Origin: Winogradskya consettensis
GTDB taxonomy: Bacteria; Actinomycetota; Actinomycetes; Mycobacteriales; Micromonosporaceae
NCBI RefSeq assembly: GCF_018332715.1
Contig: NZ_BOQP01000044.1
Location: 1-64,000 of the forward strand
Reading direction: 5' to 3'
Length of the DNA: 64,000 bases
Of the stretch, positions 15,639 to 23,844 are shown in pieces. The notes under the pieces are model-generated. The model was not told the DNA's origin. It saw nothing but the letters and a program-made list of their open reading frames with translations, and did no database searches. Position 1 is the first letter of the stretch; each line of letters opens with the position of its first letter. Both the position numbers and the translations under genes were made by a program.

Positions 15639-17123
15639 TTACCGGTGCTCGTGTGCCGCGCGGATCTTGGCCAGTGACGCCGGGGCCTTCACTGCGGCTT
15701 TTGCGGCTTTCGCCCCGGCGACGCTGTCCAGGACGGGCTTGGCCGGTGTGTAGAGCCAGGTCTGGAACAGGTCGTCGAGCTGCAGGCCGGAGATCTGCTC
15801 CGACAGCGCGATGAACTGCGCGGTGGTCGCGTGGTCGTAGCGGTGCTGGGCGACCCACGTCCGGAGGATCGCGAAGAAGTCGTCGTCGCCGACGGCCTTG
15901 CGCAGCTGGTGCAGGGTCATCGCGCCGCGGTCGTACACCGCGCCGTCGAAGACGTTCGCGGGCCCCGGGTCACCCGGTTCCACGGTCCAGAAGTCGTCGG
16001 ACTCGGTGGCGTACAGATAGTCGAAGAGCTCGTCCGTCGTGCCCTCGCCCTCCTTCTCCGACCAGAGCCACTCGGCGTAGCTCGCGAACCCCTCGTTGAG
16101 CCAGATCTCCTTCCACTGCGCCACCGACACCGCGTCACCGAACCACTGGTGACCGTTCTCGTGCACCACGACGTAGGGATTGGCGCCGGCCCGGAAGAAC
16201 GCGGCCGAGTAGTTCGGGCGTGACTGGTTCTCCAGAGCGAACCCGAGCGTCCCCGGCGGCGCGACAACCCCGCCGCGCGCGGTGAACGGCCACGGCCCGA
16301 AGATCGTCGACTCCCAGTCGGTGATCTCCGCGGTCCGCTCCACGCTCGCCCGCGCCGCGGCCGCATAATCCTCGGGCAACAGCTGCGAGTACGCGTTGAT
16401 CACGGGCGTCCCGTCCGCGGTCACGTCCCGGGTGATGTCGTACTGCCCGATCGTGATGAACGCCAGATAGGTGGCCTGCGGCTTCGCGGACCGCCAGTAC
16501 CACCGGCTCCACCCGAGCAGCTCCGGGGTCGGGTTGCGCGGCTGCACCCCGTTGCTGATCACCTCGACGCCGTCGGGCACCGCGACGGACACGTCGAACG
16601 TCGCCTTGTCACTCGGGTGGTCGTTGCTCGGGAACCACCACCAGGCCTCCTCCGGCTCACCGACCGCCAGGGCGCCGTCGGGCGTCCGGATCCACGCCGT
16701 GTATCCCGCGGCGACCTTGTTGGACGGCACCCCCGAATAGGTGACCACCACCGTCAACGCCTGCCCCTTGGCAACCGAGCGCGCCGGCGTGACGACCAGC
16801 TCATGGTCACCCTGGCGCTTGAACGCCGCCGCGCGGTTGTTCACCTGGATCGAGGACACGTCGAGAATGAAGTCGAGGTTGAAGGAGCTGAGATCCTGCT
16901 CGGCACTCGCCAGGATCGTCGTCGTCCCGGTCAGCCGATCCTGATCCGGGTAGTACCGCAGCCGGATGTCGTAATGGGACACGTCGTAGCCGCTGTTGCC
17001 ATAATCGGGAAAATACTCATCCCCGAGGCCCGCCCCACCGGGCGCGGGCGCGGCAGCAGCGGGGGCGGCCGTCCCGGCGAGAGCCAGCACCGTGGCGGTA
17101 ACCGCCACCAGTAGTCGTCGCAC
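15639..17123 (-). CDS. Secreted M1-family metallopeptidase
   Basis: Exported zinc aminopeptidase-like enzyme of 494 residues. The zinc site is HENGH (His321, Glu322, His325) with the third ligand Glu344 in NEGFASYAEW. A signal peptide covers ~1-28 (RRLLVAVTATVLALAG, then AAPAAAA). The N-terminal beta domain and catalytic domain are present, but the long C-terminal helical domain of classic ~850-residue M1 enzymes is absent, as in many actinobacterial secreted forms. GTG 17123 is preferred over the upstream ATG 17165 because GGAAGGAAG lies 7 nt before it. Confidence 0.88.
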   Translation of the reverse strand: MRRLLVAVTATVLALAGTAAPAAAAPAPGGAGLGDEYFPDYGNSGYDVSHYDIRLRYYPDQDRLTGTTTILASAEQDLSSFNLDFILDVSSIQVNNRAAAFKRQGDHELVVTPARSVAKGQALTVVVTYSGVPSNKVAAGYTAWIRTPDGALAVGEPEEAWWWFPSNDHPSDKATFDVSVAVPDGVEVISNGVQPRNPTPELLGWSRWYWRSAKPQATYLAFITIGQYDITRDVTADGTPVINAYSQLLPEDYAAAARASVERTAEITDWESTIFGPWPFTARGGVVAPPGTLGFALENQSRPNYSAAFFRAGANPYVVVHENGHQWFGDAVSVAQWKEIWLNEGFASYAEWLWSEKEGEGTTDELFDYLYATESDDFWTVEPGDPGPANVFDGAVYDRGAMTLHQLRKAVGDDDFFAILRTWVAQHRYDHATTAQFIALSEQISGLQLDDLFQTWLYTPAKPVLDSVAGAKAAKAAVKAPASLAKIRAAHEHR

Positions 17124-17172
17124 GGTCGAGCTTCCTTCCGTCGAAGAAGTAGTCAGCCCGAACATATCGAAG

Positions 17173-17496
17173 ATGATCGCTCTCAGGGGCCCCGCACCAC
17201 CCGCGATCTCAACAAATTACGGTAAACGCATCCTCACCATGCCCGGCGGCACCGAGATCCACGAGCTCATCCTCGCCATCGACCACCCCACCCACCGCAT
17301 GGCCTACGCCGTCCAGCACGGCCAGCACATGCCCATCACCTACCACCACGCCGCCTTTCAGGTCTTCCCCACCGACTCCCCCGACCGCAGCCGCCTGGTC
17401 TGGACCACCGACGTCCTCCCCCACTCCCAGGCCCCCGCCGTCCAGGCCAGAGTGGACCGGGCCATCATCGAGATGAAGGCGGTCCTGGAAAGCTGA
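17173..17496 (+). pseudogene. SRPBCC-family C-terminal fragment
   Basis: About 107 residues match the second half of SRPBCC (START-like) proteins: GGTEIHELILAIDHPTHRM, then YAVQHGQHMPITYHHAAFQV and the C-terminal helix RVDRAIIEMKAVLES. The N-terminal helix-grip start with its conserved Trp is missing. The upstream sequence is instead the 5' region of the divergent M1 gene. The frame can start at ATG 17173 or ATG 17239, neither with a clear ribosome site. It is probably a truncated remnant, although a short functional form cannot be excluded. Confidence 0.55.
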
Positions 17497-17905
17497 CCGC
17501 TTGCGCGAACCGGCGCATCTCCTCCCCCGGTTCCAGGCCGAACTCCACCCGCGCCGACCACCCCGAGGCGCCCCGCGGGTCCGCGGCTCGCAACGTCACG
17601 CCCAACGTCACCAGGGCTCGGCCGTCGTGGCGGGCGTCCAGGGCCGCCGCGCCGTCCAGCGCCCGCCACCGCCGAACGCCTTCCCAGCCCTGCCAGTCGG
17701 CCGCGAGCTTCTCCACAAAGGCGGGCAGCAGCATCGCGATGTCGCCGCTGACCCCGTCGATCTGAGCCACTGTCGTGGCAGTCAGGCCCTCGTCGTGCAG
17801 CTCCATGGCAGCCGAGAAGATGTAGCCGTCACCGTAGGAGTCGTGCGGCGGATGGACGACCCACCGCATGGCATCCGGTCTGCCCAGAACAAACCACTCA
17901 CTCAT
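17465..17905 (-). CDS. Hypothetical protein, DUF6228-like
   Basis: A soluble 146-residue protein of unknown function. It has an alpha/beta pattern with WFVLGRPDAMRWVV near the start and an acidic-aromatic core (ADWQGWEGVRRW). The length and layout resemble the DUF6228 group of actinobacterial proteins, but I name this only tentatively. A GATAAT box (17914-17919) ends 8 nt before ATG 17905 with no ribosome site between, so the mRNA may be leaderless. The 3' end overlaps the SRPBCC fragment by 32 bp. Confidence 0.65.
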   Translation of the reverse strand: MSEWFVLGRPDAMRWVVHPPHDSYGDGYIFSAAMELHDEGLTATTVAQIDGVSGDIAMLLPAFVEKLAADWQGWEGVRRWRALDGAAALDARHDGRALVTLGVTLRAADPRGASGWSARVEFGLEPGEEMRRFAQAVSFPGPPSSR

Positions 17906-17959
17906 GATCGGGCATTATCCCGCCGGGGCCGGTGGGCTTCTTTTTTAGCGCTGAGCCCC

Positions 17960-17965
17960 TACGAT
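17960..17965 (+). promoter_or_regulatory. -10 element of a leaderless promoter (pmt)
   Basis: TACGAT ends 6 nt before the GTG start at 17972, and no ribosome-binding site lies between. This matches the actinobacterial leaderless pattern TANNNT followed by transcription from the start codon itself. It also supports the choice of GTG 17972. Confidence 0.55.
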
Positions 17966-17971
17966 CGCGGG

Positions 17972-19555
17972 GTGACTGACGTGGCGGCGGCGGAGACCGG
18001 GACTGCAGCGGAGGTGGGCGCGCCGGATGCTGCCGCCGGGGTGCGGGGTGTGCCGGAGATTGTCCGGCGGCGGTTGGCGTCGCTGGAGAACTGGCTCGAT
18101 CCGTATTCGTGGGTGGTCACCGCTGTGGTGGTGGTGATCGCGGCAGTGTTGCGGTTGAACGGGATCACCGGCGCGAAGGGGTATGTCTTCGACGAGGTGT
18201 ACTACCCGACCGATGCGTGGGACATGCTGACGCACGGGGTCGAATGGGATCCGGAGAAGACGAACGGGCCGGCGTACGTCGTGCATCCGCCTTTGGGGAA
18301 ATGGCTGATCGCGCTCGGTGAGAAAGCGTTCGGGAACAATGAGCTGGGTTGGCGTTTCCCGGTTGCTGTCGCCGGGACGCTGATGATTGCGATCCTGATC
18401 CGGGTGGCCTACCGGATGTTCCACTCCATCGTGCTAGCCGGGACGGCCGGGCTGCTGATGACGCTGGACGGCTTCCAGCTGGTGCTGTCGCGTACGTCGC
18501 TGCTCGACATTTTCCTGGGCCTTTTCGTGTTGGCCTCGTTCGCCGCGATCGTGCTCGACCGCGACCATTATCGGCGCCGGCTGCTGCACGCGCTGGAGGA
18601 TTCCTACGACCGCGACAGCATGCCTAAGATGCCGCGGATCGTGCCGTGGTGGCTGCTCGCCGCCGGGGTGCTGCTCGGGCTGGCCTGCGGCGTGAAATGG
18701 AGTGCGCTGTTCTTCCTGCCGTTCTTCGGCGCCCTGGTCGTGGTGTGGCGCGTGCAGGCCCGGCGCTCGGCGGGGATCGAGGGCCCGCTGCTCGCCGGGC
18801 TGGTCCGCGACCTGGGCTGGGGTGTGCTCAGCGTCGTCCTGACCTTCGTGACCTACCTGGCGACGTGGACCGGCTGGTTCGTCACGGACGACGGGTGGTT
18901 CCGGCACTACCGTGAGGCGAACGGGCTCAGCGAACCGCCCGTGATCGGCACGCTGCTCAACCTGTGGCACTACCACCAGGAGGCGTACGGGTTCCACAGC
19001 GGCCTGACGTCGCACCACCCGTACCAATCGTGGCCGTGGCAGTGGCTGTTGCTGGGGCGTCCGGTCAACTTCTTCTTCCCGCCCAACGTGACGGGCTGCG
19101 GCGAAACCAGATGCGCCAGGGAGATCCTGCTGCTCGGCACGCCGATCCTGTGGTGGTCGTTCCTGCCGGCGCTGGCCGCACTGATCTGGTTCGGGATCGC
19201 CCGCCGCGACTGGCGCGCCTACGCCATCCTCACCGGCGCGGCGGCCGGCCTGCTCCCGTGGTTCTACTACGCGATCAAGGACGGCCGGACGATGTTCTCG
19301 TTCTACGCCCTGCCCGCCCTGCCGTTCCTGATCCTCGCCGTGGTCTACGTCCTGGGCGCCGTCATGACCCCACCCGACGGCATGGCCACCGGCCCCGCCC
19401 GCACCGACCGCCAGCTGACCGGCGTCGTGGTCGCGGGCGTCTACGTCACGCTGGTCGCCCTCTGCTTCGCCTACTTCTACCCACTGTTCGTCGGTCAGCT
19501 CATCCCGTACGACAGCTGGCTCTCCCGATTGTGGCTGGGCAACCGCTGGTTCTGA
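17972..19555 (+). CDS. pmt: Protein O-mannosyltransferase (GT39)
   Basis: Integral membrane glycosyltransferase of 527 residues that transfers mannose from polyprenyl-phosphate mannose to Ser/Thr of exported proteins. TM1 is at ~48-64. The catalytic first loop carries YVFDEVYYPTDAW with the Asp-Glu pair (Asp74, Glu75), and HPPLGKWLI follows. About ten further TM segments and a second conserved loop (GFHSGLTSHHPYQSWPW) are typical of the bacterial enzymes. The exported enzymes elsewhere in the window are possible targets. The gene has its own promoter and ends 3 bp from a convergent gene. Confidence 0.92.
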   Translation: MTDVAAAETGTAAEVGAPDAAAGVRGVPEIVRRRLASLENWLDPYSWVVTAVVVVIAAVLRLNGITGAKGYVFDEVYYPTDAWDMLTHGVEWDPEKTNGPAYVVHPPLGKWLIALGEKAFGNNELGWRFPVAVAGTLMIAILIRVAYRMFHSIVLAGTAGLLMTLDGFQLVLSRTSLLDIFLGLFVLASFAAIVLDRDHYRRRLLHALEDSYDRDSMPKMPRIVPWWLLAAGVLLGLACGVKWSALFFLPFFGALVVVWRVQARRSAGIEGPLLAGLVRDLGWGVLSVVLTFVTYLATWTGWFVTDDGWFRHYREANGLSEPPVIGTLLNLWHYHQEAYGFHSGLTSHHPYQSWPWQWLLLGRPVNFFFPPNVTGCGETRCAREILLLGTPILWWSFLPALAALIWFGIARRDWRAYAILTGAAAGLLPWFYYAIKDGRTMFSFYALPALPFLILAVVYVLGAVMTPPDGMATGPARTDRQLTGVVVAGVYVTLVALCFAYFYPLFVGQLIPYDSWLSRLWLGNRWF

Positions 19556-19558
19556 GCG

Positions 19559-19966
19559 TCACCCTCCGGCCAGCTCGCGGGCGTAGGAATCTGCCGGGGC
19601 GAGCTCGGCGGCCACCTGCTCGGCTGCCTCGTGCTCACCGCGGGCGCGGAGCAGCCTGATCAGCGGATACAGGGCCGCCTTGTCACCCGTCGCGGCCCGC
19701 TCACGGAGATCATCCGCGCGGCCCTCGTCGTACAGGAACCGGGCCAGCCGCCGCCGGGCGTGCTTGTCGGTCCCGGCGAAGCGCGTCAGCTCGTGCAGGA
19801 GCCCGGCCCTGACCAGCAGATCCACGTGCCACAGGTGCGCGTTGTGGCGCATGTAGTCCTCGCTGTAGCACTCGGCGACCGCACTGACCAGGGCAATTGC
19901 CGCAGCCCAGTCCTCGCGCGCCTCGGCTGCGGTCGCCTCGGCGGTCAGCGTGGGCCAATCGGTCAC
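19559..19966 (-). CDS. Small helical hypothetical protein, TPR-like
   Basis: A 135-residue, entirely helical, soluble protein with Ala- and Leu-rich helix pairs (AREDWAAAIALVSAVAECY; LRARGEHEAAEQVAAELA) that resemble TPR or similar repeats. No catalytic motif is visible. It starts at GTG 19966 inside a GTGA overlap with the receiver-domain gene, and is the last gene of a three-gene operon. Its role is unknown; the context suggests a partner of the receiver-like protein. Confidence 0.65.
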   Translation of the reverse strand: MTDWPTLTAEATAAEAREDWAAAIALVSAVAECYSEDYMRHNAHLWHVDLLVRAGLLHELTRFAGTDKHARRRLARFLYDEGRADDLRERAATGDKAALYPLIRLLRARGEHEAAEQVAAELAPADSYARELAGG

Positions 19967-20316
19967 GGGGTGTCCGGGCCCTGGTAGCCGAGGGCGGGGG
20001 AGCCTGTGCTGATGCGGGCGGGGTAGCCCCAGCGGGTGAGAGCCTGGACCACCTTGGCGGCGCCGGGTGGGTTGGCCGAGTGGACGTGGACGGCGCCCAA
20101 GTCGAGCCGGGTTCCTTCGAAGGCGGCTCGTTCGAGGATCTCGACGACCGGCCAGATCGTGTCGTCGCCGCCGAGGTCGTGGTCGAGCCAGAGTTCGTCG
20201 ATCCGTGCCGAGCCCAGCGCCGTGAGCAGGGCGACCCCTTCGGCGCTGGTGCGGGCGACCGTGGCGGGGCGGCCGTCGGTGAAGTCGCGGAGGTCGTCCA
20301 CGAGCACGATCGTCAT
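19963..20316 (-). CDS. Cyclic-phosphate-processing receiver domain protein (cREC)
   Basis: A stand-alone 117-residue receiver-fold protein. It keeps the acidic start (VLVDDLRDF) and has the conserved block ELWLDHDLGGDDTIWPVV and the VHSANPPGA motif, which place it with the cREC family proposed to act on cyclic phosphates (for example RNA 2',3'-cyclic ends), not with ordinary two-component receivers. No DNA-binding domain or kinase is adjacent. It is coupled by 4-nt overlaps to genes on both sides. The biochemical role is known only by prediction for this family. Confidence 0.7.
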   Translation of the reverse strand: MTIVLVDDLRDFTDGRPATVARTSAEGVALLTALGSARIDELWLDHDLGGDDTIWPVVEILERAAFEGTRLDLGAVHVHSANPPGAAKVVQALTRWGYPARISTGSPALGYQGPDTP

Positions 20317-20672
20317 GCGACGCAGAATTCGTTGCGCTCGGGGTCGAGCAGGACGATGTGGCCCAGGTGCTCGCCGTAGTGCTCCTCGCGGACGACCGTC
20401 GCGCCGAGGGTGACCAGCTCGGCCGCCTTGGCGCGGAGGGCGGTGGCGTCTCCGCCGGGGCGGATGTCGACGTGGAGCCTGTTCTTGGCGGCCTTGGGTT
20501 CGGGGACGCGCAGGAAGCTGATCGCCGGGCCGGCACCCCGCGGGTCGATGATCGAGGCGGCGTCCGGGCCGTCGAAACCCGGCTCGGTGGTGTAGCCGAG
20601 GGCGGCGGCCCAGAAAGCGGCGATCCGCTGCGGCTCGGCGGCGTCGAAACAGATCGTCCAGTGCGTGGCCAC
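20313..20672 (-). CDS. VOC (glyoxalase/bleomycin-resistance) family protein
   Basis: A 119-residue protein with two beta-alpha-beta-beta-beta modules typical of the vicinal-oxygen-chelate fold: ICFDAAEPQRIAAFWAAALGY at the start and GHIVLLDPERNEFCV at the end. Many such actinobacterial proteins have no known substrate. GTG 20672 is chosen because a TATCCT -10 box ends 7 nt upstream, as in leaderless genes. It is the first gene of the operon with the receiver-domain protein. Confidence 0.8.
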   Translation of the reverse strand: MATHWTICFDAAEPQRIAAFWAAALGYTTEPGFDGPDAASIIDPRGAGPAISFLRVPEPKAAKNRLHVDIRPGGDATALRAKAAELVTLGATVVREEHYGEHLGHIVLLDPERNEFCVA

Positions 20673-20679
20673 GAGCACC

Positions 20680-20685
20680 AGGATA
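20680..20685 (-). promoter_or_regulatory. -10 element of a leaderless promoter (VOC-cREC operon)
   Basis: On the minus strand TATCCT is followed by 7 nt and then GTG 20672, with no ribosome-binding site. It marks the likely transcription start of the three-gene operon 20672-19559. Confidence 0.5.
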
Positions 20686-20777
20686 GGGCCGCGGGGTGTC
20701 ACCCGGGCGGGGAGTTCCCCGGGGTGGGCGGGACGGGTTGGATAGTGCGTTGAGGGGGACCGGCCGGCGGGGGGCGG

Positions 20778-21842
20778 ATGTCGACGAACGCGCCGATCGG
20801 ACGGCTGACGAACTACGATCCGCGGCGGGCCGGGCGGTACCGGCTGGTCGGGCGGCTGGGCCGGGGCGGGCAGGGAACCGTCTATCTGGGTGAGGACGAG
20901 GACGGCGGGTTCGCCGCCGTGAAGGTCCTCAATGTCGATGTGCGGCTGGATGCGCGGGCGCGGGAACGGTTTCTGCGGGAGATCGCGGCGGCGCGGCAGG
21001 TGGCGTCGTTCTGCACGGCGCAGATCCTCGACGTCGACGTGGACGGCGACCCGCCCTACGTGGCGAGTGAGTTCATCGAGGGGCGCAATCTCGGTGACGA
21101 GGTCACGCGGCACGGGCCGCTGCACGGGACCCGGCTGGAGCGGATGGCCATCAGTACGATCACCGCGCTGGCCGCGATCCACCAGGCCGGCGTGGTGCAC
21201 TGCGATTTCAAGCCGGGCAACGTGGTCTGCGGTCCGGACGGCGCGCGGGTGATCGACTTCGGGATCGCGCGGGCGGCCGGGGACGCGGGGCATTCGACGG
21301 TGGTGGGGTCGCCGTCGTACATGTCGCCGGAGCGGTACGCCAACGCCGGCGTGGGCCCGCCCGCCGACGTCTTCGCGTGGGCCGCGACGGTCGCGTACGC
21401 CGCGAGCGGGGAGCCCCCGTTCGGCACCGACTCCATGCCCGCGATCATGAACAGGGTGCTGAACGAGGCGCCGCGGTTGCCGGGGCTCGGGTCCGCGCTG
21501 GACGAGCTGCTCCGCGACTGCCTGCGCAAAGATCCGGGGGCCCGCCCGCAGGCTCGCGAGGCGTTGCTGCGGCTGGTCGAGGGCGGCGGGCCGGTGCAGG
21601 ACCCGCGGCTGGCCGAATCCGTGCAGCTGGTCACGCAGGTCGTCCCCCGCGAGGAGCCCCGGAACCACCGGGATGTGGCGGGCATCGTGCTCGCCGTTGT
21701 CATGGGCGCGGCCGGTGCTCTCGCCGGCTATCAGGTCACGCACGAGGTGCCGCCCGCGGCGATCCTCGGTGGCGCCGCGCTCGCCGCCACCTATCTCGTC
21801 CGGACGATGCTCGCCGGCAGGGAGTCCGCCCGTGTCCCGTAA
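20778..21842 (+). CDS. Membrane-tethered serine/threonine protein kinase
   Basis: A 354-residue Hanks-type kinase. The Gly-rich loop is GRGGQGTVY (28-36), the ATP lysine is Lys49, the alpha-C glutamate is Glu69, the catalytic loop is HCDFKPGN (141-148) and the Mg-binding motif is DFG (160-162). The usual HRD is HCD, so it lacks the activation-loop-sensing Arg and may not need activation-loop phosphorylation. SPERY (183-187) replaces APE. Two C-terminal TM helices (~301-319, 327-345) leave almost nothing outside the cell. It overlaps by 11 nt the gene for an exported sensor-like protein, which may supply the missing extracellular domain. Confidence 0.9.
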   Translation: MSTNAPIGRLTNYDPRRAGRYRLVGRLGRGGQGTVYLGEDEDGGFAAVKVLNVDVRLDARARERFLREIAAARQVASFCTAQILDVDVDGDPPYVASEFIEGRNLGDEVTRHGPLHGTRLERMAISTITALAAIHQAGVVHCDFKPGNVVCGPDGARVIDFGIARAAGDAGHSTVVGSPSYMSPERYANAGVGPPADVFAWAATVAYAASGEPPFGTDSMPAIMNRVLNEAPRLPGLGSALDELLRDCLRKDPGARPQAREALLRLVEGGGPVQDPRLAESVQLVTQVVPREEPRNHRDVAGIVLAVVMGAAGALAGYQVTHEVPPAAILGGAALAATYLVRTMLAGRESARVP

Positions 21843-23583
21843 CCGGCTGTCGTATCTGAGCGCGCTGCTCACCGGTGTCCTGGTGATCGGCGGTGGCACC
21901 ACGTATCTGCGGTGGGGGCGTGCTCACTGCGTACCCGTAGCTGTCACGTCCTCGACCGAGAAGGCCGGCCTGATCACGCAGCTCGCCGCCCGCTTCGAGA
22001 AGGTTTCCCGGCCCGGGGGTTGTGTGTCGGTGACGGTCGACGGCGTCAACTCCGGGCAGGCGGCGACGGCCCTCGCGCAAGGATGGACCGGCGAGGCCGC
22101 GGCCGGGCACCCGCGCCGGCCCGACGTCTGGCTGCCCAGCTCGTCGATGTGGGTGACCAAGCTGCGGGCCCTTCCCGCGTACGCCGGGTTGCCTGCCGCT
22201 CCCCAGCCGGTGGCCCACAGCCCACTGGTGATCGTCATGCGCCGGGAGCCGGCCGAGGCGCTGGGCTGGCCGGACCGCGCGCTCACCTGGAGTGACGTGC
22301 TGAGCCTGGACAAGGACGCGTGGTCGCAGCGGGGCCATGACGAGTGGGGCCGGTTCACCTACGCGAAGGACGACCCGACGCAGTCGACCTCGGGGCTGGC
22401 CGCGACGGTGGCCACGTTCTATGCCGCCGCGGGCAAGACCACCGGTGGTTTCACCGAGGCGGACACGCGCTCGCCCGAGGTCCGGCATGCGGTACGCAGG
22501 GTCGAGGCGAACGTCGTCGCCCACCCGCCGGACATCGTGGACTACCTCGGGCAGCTGCAGGGCTCGCGCGCCGACATCAGCGCCGTCGTGCTGCAGGAGC
22601 AGGTGGCCTACCTGCACAACACGAACGTCGCCGAGCCCGGGCAGCGGTTCGTCGCGATCCACCCGAGCGACGGCACCCTCGTGATGGATCATCCGTTCGT
22701 GACGATGCCCGGCATCAGCGGGCCGGTCCGGGAGGCGGCGGAGGACTTCCTCGCGTACCTGCGGGATCAGCACGACGCCTTCGCCGCCGCCGGTTTCCGT
22801 GACACGGTCGACCAGGCGCCGGCCGCGGTCGCGGACTCGCTCGGTTTCCCCGTCGACCAGCGGTCGAGCACCATGCCGTTGCCGTCCGCGGCGGTGATGG
22901 ACGCCGTCCTCGCGCAGTGGAAGACCCTGAGCAAACGCGCGAACATCCTGCTCGCCGTCGACAAGTCCGGCTCCATGGCGGTCGACAGCGGCATCCCGGG
23001 CGGCGGCACCCGGATGGAGGCCGCGAAGAAGGCCCTGCGGGAGAACCTGCGCCTGCTGAACCCGGACGACCAGGTCGGCATGTGGTCGTTCGCGTCCGAC
23101 CCCGACGACCTGCACCCGCAGCTGCGCACCCCGGCGCCGCTGGGTGCGACGATGGACCTGGACACCGTGATCAGGGACGCGCTGACGCCCGCGAGGCCGC
23201 CGTACAACGACACCGCGCTGTGCGTGACGATCAGGGACGCGCAACGGGCCCTGCTCGACCGCCTCCCGCCGGAGGACCCCGCCAACCTGACGGTCAACGC
23301 GGTGGTGGTGCTGACCGACGGGCGTGACGACTACGACACCGGGCAGTGCCGCATGTCGCGCTCGGACCGGGGCAGGGGCGCGTACCTGGGTGACACCCTG
23401 CGGAAGGCCGATCCGGACCAGCGGGTCCAGGTCTTCGGCATCGCTTTCGGCGAGGCGGACCAGGCCGCCCTCAAGGCCATCGCCAACGGTACGGGTGGAG
23501 TCTCCCTCGACGCGACCCGGCATCCCGAGAAGATCCGCACCGCGTTCGCCGACATCTTCACCACTCTGTCGACGCCTTCCTAG
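21832..23583 (+). CDS. Exported substrate-binding plus VWA-domain protein
   Basis: A 583-residue protein anchored by one N-terminal helix (~7-25), so the bulk should lie outside the membrane. Residues ~30-345 resemble a type-2 periplasmic binding protein (SBP_bac_11-like; SSTEKAGLITQLAARFEKVS near the start). Residues ~370-583 form a VWA domain with the metal-site motif DKSGSM (377-382) and LTDGRDD. GTG 21832 follows GGCAGGGAG and overlaps the kinase gene by 11 nt, so the two are translationally coupled. Ligand binding outside and phosphorylation inside by the coupled kinase is a plausible pairing, but this is inference. Confidence 0.85.
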   Translation: MSRNRLSYLSALLTGVLVIGGGTTYLRWGRAHCVPVAVTSSTEKAGLITQLAARFEKVSRPGGCVSVTVDGVNSGQAATALAQGWTGEAAAGHPRRPDVWLPSSSMWVTKLRALPAYAGLPAAPQPVAHSPLVIVMRREPAEALGWPDRALTWSDVLSLDKDAWSQRGHDEWGRFTYAKDDPTQSTSGLAATVATFYAAAGKTTGGFTEADTRSPEVRHAVRRVEANVVAHPPDIVDYLGQLQGSRADISAVVLQEQVAYLHNTNVAEPGQRFVAIHPSDGTLVMDHPFVTMPGISGPVREAAEDFLAYLRDQHDAFAAAGFRDTVDQAPAAVADSLGFPVDQRSSTMPLPSAAVMDAVLAQWKTLSKRANILLAVDKSGSMAVDSGIPGGGTRMEAAKKALRENLRLLNPDDQVGMWSFASDPDDLHPQLRTPAPLGATMDLDTVIRDALTPARPPYNDTALCVTIRDAQRALLDRLPPEDPANLTVNAVVVLTDGRDDYDTGQCRMSRSDRGRGAYLGDTLRKADPDQRVQVFGIAFGEADQAALKAIANGTGGVSLDATRHPEKIRTAFADIFTTLSTPS

Positions 23584-23825
23584 TCAAGAATTGTGTACAG
23601 CGCGGTGATCCGTCCGTCCTCCACGATGGACACGTCCGTGCCGCTCGCGACCGGCGGCTGACCCTCGGGGCCGAAGTGCCACGCGAGCAGCGCGAGGTTG
23701 CCGGCGACGCGCACTTCGCCGGCGGCGCTGAACACGAACCCGGGGGCGCTGTCGAGCAGGCGCTGCGCCTTCTCGTTGAGCGCCGCCCGGCCGGTGACGG
23801 CCTCCTCGGGGTTGGTGAAGGTCAC
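23580..23825 (-). CDS. SnoaL/NTF2-like C-terminal piece
   Basis: Eighty-one residues from GTG 23825 match the second half of NTF2-like (SnoaL) proteins: TNPEEAVTGRAALNEKAQRLL, then AGNLALLAWHFGP and the last strand VSIVEDGRITALYTIL. Upstream in the same frame the sequence still reads like the family (AAINELYAEN just before the GTG), but I find no start codon there before it runs under the divergent MarR gene. The gene is therefore probably 5'-truncated, or uses an unrecognised start. Its TAG stop shares CTAG 23580-23583 with the convergent VWA gene. Confidence 0.55.
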   Translation of the reverse strand: MTFTNPEEAVTGRAALNEKAQRLLDSAPGFVFSAAGEVRVAGNLALLAWHFGPEGQPPVASGTDVSIVEDGRITALYTILD

Positions 23826-23844
23826 GTTCTCCGCGTACAGCTCG

